Assembly: GCA_021414005.1 (NCBI GenBank)
Contig: JAIOPH010000031.1
Span: 1 to 64,000 of the forward strand
Source of the DNA: Chthoniobacter sp.
GTDB lineage: Bacteria > Verrucomicrobiota > Verrucomicrobiia > Chthoniobacterales > Chthoniobacteraceae
Length of the DNA: 64,000 nt
Direction of reading: 5' to 3'
A model generated the notes under the pieces. It did no database searches, was not told the origin of the DNA, and worked only from the letters and a program-made list of their open reading frames with translations. The first letter of the stretch is position 1; each line of letters begins with the position of its first letter. This document shows, in pieces, positions 7,170 through 15,082 of this stretch. The position numbers and the translations under genes were made by a program.

Positions 7170-9011
7170 ATGGCGTCCAACTACACTGAAGCCAGCATCA
7201 AGACTCTCAGCTCGCTCGAGCACATCCGCCTCCGCCCCGGTATGTATATCGGCCGGCTCGGCAACGGGAACCATGCGGAGGACGGCATCTATGTGCTGCT
7301 GAAGGAGACGATCGATAACTCGATCGACGAGTTCATGATGGGGCAGGGCAAGAAGATCGAGGTGGAGATCACGGATCGCAGCGTGAAGGTGCGCGACTAC
7401 GGACGCGGGATCCCGCTCGGCAAACTCGTGGACTGCGTTTCCATCATCAACACGGGCGCAAAATACGACAGCGAGACTTTTCAAAAGGCAGTCGGGCTCA
7501 ATGGTGTCGGGCAAAAGGCGGTGAACGCGCTCTCGCTGAACTACCGCGCGCAGGCGATTCGCGAGGGCGAGACGAAGGTTGTGGATTTTGAAAAGGGGAA
7601 GCTCAAGTCGCAGTCGCGCGTGACCAAGACCGACGAGCGCAATGGCACGTTCATCGAGTTCACACCGGACGAGGCGCTCTTCGGCAAGGACTTCAAGTTC
7701 CGCACTGAGTTCATCGAGGACATGCTGTGGAACTACGCCTTCCTCAACCGCGGCCTCACGCTCACGCTGAATGGCAAGCCCTTCAAATCCGCGAACGGCC
7801 TGAAGGATCTGCTCGCGAAGGAACTCAGCGGCGAGCCGCTCTATCCCATCATCCATCTCGAGGGCGACGACATCGAGATCGCCGTCACGCACGGCAACCA
7901 CTACGGCGAGGAATACTGGTCGTTCGTGAACGGCCAGCACACCACCATGGGCGGCACGCATCTCGCCGCATTTCGCGAGGCGTTCGTCGCGACGCTGCGC
8001 AATCATTTCAAGAAGGACTTCGACGCCGCGGACGTGCGGCAATCCATCGACGCCGCCATCGTCGTGCGCGTGCAGGAACCCGTCTTCGAGTCGCAGACGA
8101 AGACGAAGCTGGGCTCCACCGAGGTCGGGCCAAAGGGGCCGACCATCAAGGAATTCGTCGGCAAATTCGTGCAGCAGGCGCTCGACACCTACCTGCACAA
8201 AAACCGCGAGACCGCCGAAATCATCCGCAAGAAAATCGAGGAGAACGAGCACGAGCGGAAGGAACTCGCCGGCATCCGCAACATCGCCAAGGAGCGCGCG
8301 AAAAAGGCCTCGCTCCACAACCGCAAGCTGCGCGACTGCCGCCTCCATCTCGGCGACAAAAACCCGCGCGCCGAGGAGAGCACGCTGTGCATCGTCGAGG
8401 GCGACTCCGCCGCCGGCTCACTCACCGCCACGCGCGACGTGCAGACCCAGGCCGTTTTCGCCCTCAAGGGCAAACCGCTCAACACCTACGGCCTCACGAA
8501 AAAGGTCATCTACGAGAACGAGGAGTTCCACCTTCTCCAGGCCGCGCTCAACATCGAGGACGGCCTCGACGGCCTGCGCTACAACAAGATCGTCATCGCC
8601 ACCGACGCCGACGTGGACGGCATGCACATCCGCCTGCTTCTGCTCTCGTTCTTCCTGCAATTCTTCCCCGACGTCATCCGCAACAACCACCTCTTCATCC
8701 TGCAGACGCCGCTCTTCCGCGTCCGCAACAAGAAGGTCACGAAGTATTGCTACAGCGAACAGGAGAAACAGGCCGCCGTCGCCGCGCTCGGCGCCAGCCA
8801 CGAAATCACCCGCTTCAAAGGCCTCGGCGAAATCTCCGCCGGCGAGTTCAAGGACTTCATCGGCGAGAACATCCGCCTCGATCCAATCAACCTCCACCAC
8901 CTCTACAGCTCCGACGAACTGCTCTCGTTCTTCATGGGAAAAAACACGCAGGAACGGCAGGAGTTCATCATCGAGAATCTGCGCGTGGAGAAGGATCTAA
9001 TCGAGGTGTGA
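7170..9011 (+). CDS. type IIA DNA topoisomerase B subunit (ParE/GyrB-like)
   Basis: This is the ATPase/TOPRIM subunit of a type IIA topoisomerase, which supplies ATP-driven gating for DNA strand passage. The GHKL ATPase lies at the N-terminus: IRLRPGMYIGRLG, the DNSIDEF Mg site, DYGRGIPL and GLNGVGQKAVNALS. The TOPRIM motifs follow: CIVEGDSAAGS (about residue 408) and TDADVDGMHIR, then KGLGEIS near the end. At 613 residues it is short and lacks the GyrB-specific insert, so it is closer to ParE in length. No A subunit is adjacent. An open frame extends far upstream, but ATG 7170 starts the family N-terminus and lies outside the divergent cys operon. Confidence 0.9.
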   Translation: MASNYTEASIKTLSSLEHIRLRPGMYIGRLGNGNHAEDGIYVLLKETIDNSIDEFMMGQGKKIEVEITDRSVKVRDYGRGIPLGKLVDCVSIINTGAKYDSETFQKAVGLNGVGQKAVNALSLNYRAQAIREGETKVVDFEKGKLKSQSRVTKTDERNGTFIEFTPDEALFGKDFKFRTEFIEDMLWNYAFLNRGLTLTLNGKPFKSANGLKDLLAKELSGEPLYPIIHLEGDDIEIAVTHGNHYGEEYWSFVNGQHTTMGGTHLAAFREAFVATLRNHFKKDFDAADVRQSIDAAIVVRVQEPVFESQTKTKLGSTEVGPKGPTIKEFVGKFVQQALDTYLHKNRETAEIIRKKIEENEHERKELAGIRNIAKERAKKASLHNRKLRDCRLHLGDKNPRAEESTLCIVEGDSAAGSLTATRDVQTQAVFALKGKPLNTYGLTKKVIYENEEFHLLQAALNIEDGLDGLRYNKIVIATDADVDGMHIRLLLLSFFLQFFPDVIRNNHLFILQTPLFRVRNKKVTKYCYSEQEKQAAVAALGASHEITRFKGLGEISAGEFKDFIGENIRLDPINLHHLYSSDELLSFFMGKNTQERQEFIIENLRVEKDLIEV

Positions 9012-9074
9012 CGGGGTGTTGAGCGCCGCCGAACTCGACGAAACTGGAGACGTCGGTTATTTTTTTCCAAAGCA

Positions 9075-10262
9075 ATGTCGCGTAGCATTCCCGCTCTAGT
9101 GAAACCGAAACTCCTCGTGTGGGCGCGAGAGTCGGCTGGGCTGTCCATCGCGCAGGCGGCGGAGCGAACGAAATTTGAAATCGAGACGCTGAGAGATTGG
9201 GAATCTGAGGACATGGATGCCACTCCAAGCATCGCCCAACTCCGCAAGCTCGGAGAAACATACAAGCGTCCTATTGCGGTCTTTTTCCTGTCCGAACCAC
9301 CGCAAGGTTTCGCGGCGCATCGCGAGTTTCGACGGCTCGCGGGAATTCTGCCCGGCAGGGAATCACCAGAACTCCTGCTGGCGCTGCGATGGGCCGTTTT
9401 CCGTCGGGAAGCGGCGATGGAACTTCATCGGCTTATCGGCGAAGCGCCGCACCGTATCCGCGCGGCCCTGCATCCCGGGATGGATCCGGAGGAAGCTGGT
9501 CACCACATCCGCGAGTTGCTCGGAGTGACTTGGCGGGCGCAAATGGACTGGGCCAGTGCATATGAGGCACTGAACGCATGGCGTTCGGCGATGGAGGCAA
9601 AGGGCGTGCTCGTTTTTCAATCCTCCGGCGTGGAGATGGACGAGATGCGCGGCACGTGCATCCCGAATCAGCCGCTGCCTGTGATTTTGCTGAACTCAAA
9701 GGATGCTCCGCACGGTCGCATCTTTTCTCTCCTGCATGAGTTTGCACATATCCTTCTCCACGCGGGTGGACATCAGACGAGCCGTATGGTCGGGAGAAGA
9801 TCCCCTGAAGAGCAACCGCTCGAAGTTGCCGCAAACGCATTTGCAGCTGCGGCACTGTTGCCCGCTCATTCGTTCGTCGCGACTGCGGAGCAGTATCGCG
9901 GCGCGGCGGAAGGGGATGATGAAGCACTGCGCCGCCTCGCACAAAAGGTCAAGGTGAGCCCTGAAGTGATCCTTCGGCGACTCGTGACGCTTAGTAAAGC
10001 GCCGGAAGGAACCTACCGGCACAAACGCGAAGCGTGGGGTGCCAAACTTTGGTATGTGCGAGGCTCTGTCGGTGGTCCTGTGCCGATGGAAGTGCGGACG
10101 ATTGCGAGCGACGGGCGCGGTTACACCCGACTCGTGATGAGCGCATATGACCAGCGCCTGATTAACACAAATGCCGCGTCGGATTACCTCGGCGTGAAAC
10201 CACGCCACTTTAACAATATCCGCCGTGAGCTGTCTCTCCGGCCAAGCGTGGCCGGAGCATGA
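9075..10262 (+). CDS. Xre-type HTH / ImmA-IrrE metallopeptidase (DUF955), antitoxin-like
   Basis: A 395-residue regulator. The N-terminal helix-turn-helix of Xre type spans about residues 14-75 (AGLSIAQAAERTKFEIETL). The ImmA/IrrE-type zinc peptidase domain follows, with HEFAH at residues 221-225 and a third ligand probably in the EVAANAFAAAALLP helix. Such proteins cleave or bind regulators and often serve as antitoxins next to PIN toxins. The stop overlaps the start of the DUF4411 gene by four bases (ATGA), so the two are co-translated. The pair has lower GC than the neighbouring housekeeping genes, which fits a mobile toxin-antitoxin module. Confidence 0.85.
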   Translation: MSRSIPALVKPKLLVWARESAGLSIAQAAERTKFEIETLRDWESEDMDATPSIAQLRKLGETYKRPIAVFFLSEPPQGFAAHREFRRLAGILPGRESPELLLALRWAVFRREAAMELHRLIGEAPHRIRAALHPGMDPEEAGHHIRELLGVTWRAQMDWASAYEALNAWRSAMEAKGVLVFQSSGVEMDEMRGTCIPNQPLPVILLNSKDAPHGRIFSLLHEFAHILLHAGGHQTSRMVGRRSPEEQPLEVAANAFAAAALLPAHSFVATAEQYRGAAEGDDEALRRLAQKVKVSPEVILRRLVTLSKAPEGTYRHKREAWGAKLWYVRGSVGGPVPMEVRTIASDGRGYTRLVMSAYDQRLINTNAASDYLGVKPRHFNNIRRELSLRPSVAGA

Positions 10263-10726
10263 TCTACTGCATCGATACCAGCGCATGGCTCGACGGATGG
10301 GCGCGAGATTACCCGCCGGATGTTTTTCCATCACTTTGGGAAAAGCTTGCAGAGTGCGTCGCCGTGGGCGTGCTTAAATGCTCGGAGGAAGTGTATGTTG
10401 AACTTGAAAAGAAGGACGACGGACTCCACGACTGGCTGAAAGCGAGGAAGCAAGTGGTGGTGCCGATTGATGCGCAAATTCAAGCAACGGTTCTCGATTT
10501 GCTCGCCGCGTATCCGCGGCTCGTTGACACACACCGGAACCGCTCGCAGGCGGATCCGTTCGTAATCGCAACGGCTGAATGGCTCGGAAAAGACTCCGCC
10601 GTGGTGACCGGAGAAAAGCCGCGAGGGAAACTGGATACACCGAAGATTCCCGATGTGTGCAACGTGCGAAATCTGCGCTGTATCACTTTCCTGGACATGC
10701 TCCGCGAGCTCGGTTGGAAGTTCTGA
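10259..10726 (+). CDS. DUF4411 family PIN-domain protein, probable toxin
   Basis: A 155-residue protein that begins MIYCIDTSAWLDGW, where Asp6 is the first acidic residue of a PIN-type active site. Later acidic positions lie in EEVYVELEKKDD and in the segment QADPFVIATAEWLGKD. The end, CITFLDMLRELGWKF, is characteristic of DUF4411 proteins. PIN domains are Mg-dependent ribonucleases, and in toxin-antitoxin pairs they act as the toxin. The start overlaps the upstream Xre-ImmA stop, so the pair forms one transcription unit. No experimental role is known to me for this exact pair. Confidence 0.8.
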   Translation: MIYCIDTSAWLDGWARDYPPDVFPSLWEKLAECVAVGVLKCSEEVYVELEKKDDGLHDWLKARKQVVVPIDAQIQATVLDLLAAYPRLVDTHRNRSQADPFVIATAEWLGKDSAVVTGEKPRGKLDTPKIPDVCNVRNLRCITFLDMLRELGWKF

Positions 10727-10829
10727 TGGCTTGCCCATCCCCGCGAATTGATCATCGGAAACGCCGCACTCGAACGAGCGGACGAGGGACAGATTTTTCG
10801 TCGAGTCATTCGGCCAGTGTTGCGATCGT

Positions 10830-11039
10830 CTAATCGTCGAGATGTTTCGGGTTCGTGGCAATGTCGCGCGGCCCCTTGAGACAGCCCGCCAAATCCCCGG
10901 CGAGATCGAGGCATGACGCAGCGCGATCCTTGCGGGGCGCGAGCAGCATCTTCTCAACGCACTCGCGAACCACAGCAGACTTGGACGTGCGTCGCCGCTG
11001 CGCTTCCTCCGGCACACACGAGTCGAGCGTGTCGGGCAC
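10830..11039 (-). CDS. CopG/RHH-type antitoxin-like protein, possibly frameshifted
   Basis: A 69-residue ORF with the ribbon-helix-helix core RRRTSKSAVVRECVEKMLL (about residues 15-33) and the C-terminal tail SCLDLAGDLAGCLKGP...TNPKHLDD, which is typical of one family of CopG-like antitoxins. The annotated start is a GTG inside what should be the DNA-binding beta strand. The same frame reads LLRVPDTLD just upstream with no ATG. A neighbouring frame reads PTISS immediately before, as if a small indel near 11045-11050 broke the normal N-terminus. No toxin gene follows downstream on this strand, so it looks like an orphan or decaying antitoxin. Nothing is recognised in 11040-11232. Confidence 0.5.
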   Translation of the reverse strand: MPDTLDSCVPEEAQRRRTSKSAVVRECVEKMLLAPRKDRAASCLDLAGDLAGCLKGPRDIATNPKHLDD

Positions 11040-11232
11040 TCTTAGAAGAGATGGTCGGCAGTGCCGACGGTATTACGCGCACTGCATTGTGGCGATACGC
11101 GCTTTGCGAGCGCTCGCGGTTTTGCTGGCACCTGGTTTCGCGCGGGCAAACTCGCAAAGTACGATAAGTTGCTCGCGACTAGCACCGGACGTGTGAAGGA
11201 TTTGTTCGCGACGTGCGAGCGAGATTCCACGG

Positions 11233-13008
11233 TCAATTTCCCGTCGTCGTCACCATCGATGGCAATTGAAAGCACGCGGCTTCCTGGGAATTGCGGAGGT
11301 AGAGGCGGTCGCCGATGACGACGGGGTGGTTCCAGTTTTTGCCTTCGAGTGCTTTGAATGAGGCTGCTTCGGTGTGGGCTTTGGGGTCGGCGCGGAGGAG
11401 GACGGCTCGGCCGTCTTCCGCCGCGATCAGGATCAGGCCGGAGTTTTCCAGCAGCAACGCCTGGCCCTTACCATAGCGACCGCCTTTCCACTTTCGGGTG
11501 CCGGTTTTGAGGTCGATGCAGGTGAAGATCCCGCCGTCATTGCCATAGGCGTGATCGTGGTAGATCACGAGGTCGGTGAAGTCCGGCTTAAGATCACGGG
11601 ATGTCCACAATTCTTCCGCGGCGAGTTGACCGTTGGTTTTGGTGATGCGGATGGCCCGCGTGCCGGTGCTCATTCCGGTCGGCAGCAGGATGGTGTCGCT
11701 GCCGATGACGGCGGGTTGCAGGGCGCGGTAGTTTCCGAATTTCCACTCGTAGTTCAGCCGGATTTTGCCGGTGGCTGGGTCGAGGAAAAGGAGGCCGTCG
11801 TTGGTAAGCATGAGCACGAGTTCTTCGCCGGCGAGGGTGCTGAGTTGCGGTGAACTGTAGGAATCGTTCCCGTCCGCCGCCGACCAGCGGAGCGCTCCCG
11901 TGGCGGAGTCGAAGCCGAGCAGCCCTTTGTCTCCCGGGCCGCCCGCGTGAACGATGACCGTCGCGTGCGTGACCAGCGGCGACGAGGCGAAACCCCACAT
12001 CGGAAGTTCGCGCCCGGCGACGGTTTTCAAATTCTGTTTCCACACGAGTGCGCCGGTGAGCGGATTCAGGCGCAGGAGGTCGCCGGTGACGCAGGTCACG
12101 AAAAGGCCGCCGTCTGCCAGCGTCGGCGTCGCGCGCGGACCGGGACCGCCGAGCGGTTCATCGAACCGGGCGTCGATCTCGTGGTGCCAGACTTCGCGGC
12201 CCGTGTCGGCATCGTAGCAGGCCACCGTTTCCTTGGGCCCGCGTTGCTCCTGGGTGAAGAGCCGCTTTCCCGCGACGGCGAATGACGACCAACCGGGACC
12301 AACCTCGATTTTCCAAAGCTGCTTCGGCGGTTGGGCGGTCCAGTCGGTGGCGATGGGCGGTGCTGGCGAATGCGCGGCGCGATCCGCACCACGGAAGCCC
12401 GGCCATTCAGGATTCGCGAGCGCGACGGTGTCCTGATCGCTCTCTGGAACTTTGACCGGCGAGGCGGGCTCCGATTTCCGACCAGCGAGCATGCGCGCCT
12501 CAGGAGTCTGCGACCAACGCCAGTGCAGCCCCATCGTGTAATCACCAGCCATGCCTTCATTGCGGAGCGCGAGTGAAAATCCGAAGCCCACGAATGCGGA
12601 CAGCAGGGCCACGCCAGTCCGCACCATCGGGCGATGACCGCGGAGCAGGGCTGCGACCAAGGCGAATGCCATCATGCCCATGGGGGCCGTCAGGTTGATG
12701 GAGCCCGGCCCGCGCATGGTCGGGTCCGCGAGCATGACCACGGCAGCCAGCAGACCGATCAAACCCAAGGCACCGAACAGCCGCTCCTTCCAAGTCGCGC
12801 GGCTCGCCGTGAGCCACCAGATGAGCAGGAGCAGGGAGCACAGCATGGGGCCGAAGACGGCGATCATCCAATAGACCGAAAGCCCGCCTTCAAAAAAGGC
12901 CGGTCCGTAGCGCGCGATGATGATCAGCGCGACCAGCACCAGTGCGGGCCAGGTGCGAAGGGATCTCGAAACGCCAGCGGGCGCGGTGTCAGATGTCAGG
13001 TTGTTCAT
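11233..13008 (-). CDS. membrane-anchored PQQ-like beta-propeller repeat protein
   Basis: A 591-residue protein. The N-terminal part has about five membrane helices (residues 20-160: ALVLVALIIIARYG, MIAVFGPMLCSLLLLIWW, LFGALGLIGLLAAVVML, MMAFALVAALL, GVALLSAFVGFGFSLAL). From about residue 200 a large domain repeats the PQQ/quinoprotein blade pattern: VACYDADTGREVWHHEI, LRLNPLTGALVWKQNL, LLGFDSATGALRWSA, LLFLDPATGKIRLNYEW, FTCIDLKTGTRKWKGG. Segment WPGFRGADRAAHSP is common in planctomycete and verrucomicrobial members. These propellers face the periplasm; most lack dehydrogenase activity, and the role is unknown. It is divergent from the adaptor gene at 13219. Confidence 0.85.
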   Translation of the reverse strand: MNNLTSDTAPAGVSRSLRTWPALVLVALIIIARYGPAFFEGGLSVYWMIAVFGPMLCSLLLLIWWLTASRATWKERLFGALGLIGLLAAVVMLADPTMRGPGSINLTAPMGMMAFALVAALLRGHRPMVRTGVALLSAFVGFGFSLALRNEGMAGDYTMGLHWRWSQTPEARMLAGRKSEPASPVKVPESDQDTVALANPEWPGFRGADRAAHSPAPPIATDWTAQPPKQLWKIEVGPGWSSFAVAGKRLFTQEQRGPKETVACYDADTGREVWHHEIDARFDEPLGGPGPRATPTLADGGLFVTCVTGDLLRLNPLTGALVWKQNLKTVAGRELPMWGFASSPLVTHATVIVHAGGPGDKGLLGFDSATGALRWSAADGNDSYSSPQLSTLAGEELVLMLTNDGLLFLDPATGKIRLNYEWKFGNYRALQPAVIGSDTILLPTGMSTGTRAIRITKTNGQLAAEELWTSRDLKPDFTDLVIYHDHAYGNDGGIFTCIDLKTGTRKWKGGRYGKGQALLLENSGLILIAAEDGRAVLLRADPKAHTEAASFKALEGKNWNHPVVIGDRLYLRNSQEAACFQLPSMVTTTGN

Positions 13009-13218
13009 GTGAGAATAAGGAAATGAAGATAGGCCTTTAGTTAAGGGGCAACAGTTTGCGCTACAATAAGGTCGTTAACGCCACCCGAATGGACCAGCGT
13101 GCTGATCCGCCTGCCGCCGGGCGTATGGACGCTCGCCAGTCCCCCAATCGTGGGTGCGGCGATTGCTTTCAACCGGGTAGGGACGTCCTTGGCCGGCCTC
13201 CTGCTAGGTGGAGCGGGT

Positions 13219-15081
13219 ATGCCCATCACTTTGTCCGCTCCCGCGTCGTCGCCGGCGCATACCCGGCTGGCGGTTGCGCCTTCGCTGGAGGGAGGCATTC
13301 CGCCGGATGTGCAGCGCTTGCAGGCGCAGCTTGCGGGGTTGGTGGAAAAGGGGGCCGCGGTTGGGGAGCTGCGGCCGTTGTTGGAGTTTGTTCGCGCGCT
13401 TCTAAATGCGCGGGGGGTGGCCCTATTGCCGGCGGCGGGGGAAATGCCGGAGGCAGGGTGTGTGGTTGTTACGCGGGGGGGGACAGCGGCCAGTTTGACG
13501 GGGCTCGGTCCGACCCTCGATCCGCAGCGCGCGGTAGCGCTGCCAGCTCCGGTGCTCGGGGCGGATGGCTACACGCTGGCTGTGCCGGTCGTTCGCGAAG
13601 CGCGGGCGCGCGGGTGGCTGGTGGCGCAGCTCACCGTGGCGAGCCCGCGGGATTTACAGGCGTTCCTCGTGCTGCTTCAGGCGCTCGCCGGGTATGTTCT
13701 TTACCGCGACGAACGGCGCGCGAGCGGCGAGGTGCATTGGGCGCTGGAACGGACTGCGGGCATTTTGGAAATTCTGCGCCGCGCGGGGGGCGAGCTGGAT
13801 TTCGCCCGAGCCTGCCGCATCGCCGTGGACGATCTGCGCGATTACCTCGGCTGCAGCCGCGTCTTTCTCGCCACGCGCCACCGCTCCGGGTTGCAAATGC
13901 GCGCGATCTCCGGCGTGGCGCAGCTCGACGCGCGGAGCCCGAGTCACGCGCCCTTTGAGGCCGCTATGCACGAGGCGGTGGCGGCAGACGTGCGGCGCGA
14001 TTTTCGTCCCGACAATCCGCGCACCGACGACACCGCCGCGCACGAAATGCTCCAGGCCCAGACCGGCGTGGCGCAGCTCACGACCGTCCCATTCAACCGC
14101 CAGCGCGGGGCGGTGCTGCTCGAGTGGGCCGCCGCGCCTGACGTTCGCACGCTCGCGCTGCTGGAGGCGACCGCGCCGTTTCTCGCCGCGCTCGGCGATC
14201 TTCTGGAACGCGCCCGTCCTCATCCCGCGCTCCACGCCGCGCAGCGCGCGTGGGCGCGCCTGAACGCGCAGCGCCGCCGCGCGGCGATCATCGCGGGCAG
14301 TGCCCTCGCGGCGTTGCTGGCGTTTCCGTTTCACTACTCGATCACCGCGGACTGCCGGCTCGCGCCGACGGTGAAGCGCGTCATCGCCGCACCGTTTGAG
14401 GGCCAGTTGAAGAAAAGTTTCGTGCTGCCCGGCGATCATGTGGAGGCGGGCGCGGTGCTCGCCGAGATGGAAAATCGCGAGCTGAAACTCAAGGAAGCCG
14501 AGCTGACCGCCGCGCGCGAAAAGGCGCTCAAACAGCGTGACAAGGCGCTGGCGAACGACGGCGAGGGTGGCGATTTCTCCGCCGCGCAGGTCGCGAATTT
14601 CGAGGCCGAAAGCGTGGGCCGCGAGTTGGAGCTGGTACGGCGGAAAATCGCGCTGCTGGCGATCACCGCGCCGCTCGGCGGTGTGGTCGTCTCCGGCGAT
14701 CTGCGCCGCGCGGAAGGTCTGCCGGTGCCGCAGGGCCAGGTGCTTTTCGAGGTCGCGCCGCTCGACCGCATGATCGTGGAAATCGACGTGCCGGATCGCG
14801 AGATCAGCCGCGTCCGCGCGGGATTGCCACTGCGCTTTCGCCTCGATGCGTTCAGCGGCGAACGCTGGTCCAGCGCGCTCGACAAAGTGCATCCGCAAAG
14901 CGAACAGCGCGACGGGCGCAACGTCTTCATCTGCGAGGCCGGCATCGCCAATGCCGACCGCACGCTCGACCTGCGTCCCGGCATGCACGGCCGCGCGGTG
15001 ATCTCCGGCGACCGCCGGCCGCTGGTCTGGATTCTCACCCACCGGCTCTGGGAGTTCATCACCACGTCGCTCTTTTGGTAG
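13219..15081 (+). CDS. GAF domain / transmembrane / HlyD-type adaptor protein
   Basis: A 620-residue protein with an unusual order. The N-terminal half is soluble and contains a GAF-like sensor domain (about residues 175-335, including LDFARACRIAVDDLRDYLGCSRVFLATRH). One membrane helix follows at about 354-374 (IIAGSALAALLAFPFHYSI). The rest is a HlyD/MFP periplasmic adaptor: lipoyl-like half APFEGQLKKSFVLPGDHVEAG, a coiled-coil hairpin of about 60 residues, then ITAPLGGVVVSGDLRRAEG and a beta barrel. The GAF part would be cytoplasmic. ATG 13219 is preferred over the upstream start at 13099 because AGGTGGAG lies five bases before it. The stop is one base before the next gene. Confidence 0.82.
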   Translation: MPITLSAPASSPAHTRLAVAPSLEGGIPPDVQRLQAQLAGLVEKGAAVGELRPLLEFVRALLNARGVALLPAAGEMPEAGCVVVTRGGTAASLTGLGPTLDPQRAVALPAPVLGADGYTLAVPVVREARARGWLVAQLTVASPRDLQAFLVLLQALAGYVLYRDERRASGEVHWALERTAGILEILRRAGGELDFARACRIAVDDLRDYLGCSRVFLATRHRSGLQMRAISGVAQLDARSPSHAPFEAAMHEAVAADVRRDFRPDNPRTDDTAAHEMLQAQTGVAQLTTVPFNRQRGAVLLEWAAAPDVRTLALLEATAPFLAALGDLLERARPHPALHAAQRAWARLNAQRRRAAIIAGSALAALLAFPFHYSITADCRLAPTVKRVIAAPFEGQLKKSFVLPGDHVEAGAVLAEMENRELKLKEAELTAAREKALKQRDKALANDGEGGDFSAAQVANFEAESVGRELELVRRKIALLAITAPLGGVVVSGDLRRAEGLPVPQGQVLFEVAPLDRMIVEIDVPDREISRVRAGLPLRFRLDAFSGERWSSALDKVHPQSEQRDGRNVFICEAGIANADRTLDLRPGMHGRAVISGDRRPLVWILTHRLWEFITTSLFW

Positions 15082-15082
15082 G

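Noticed and set aside
9012..9074. Possible terminator after the topoisomerase gene (CGACG / CGTCG followed by a T run near 9058-9066).
   Set aside because: The stem is only five bases with a ten-base loop, too weak to call.
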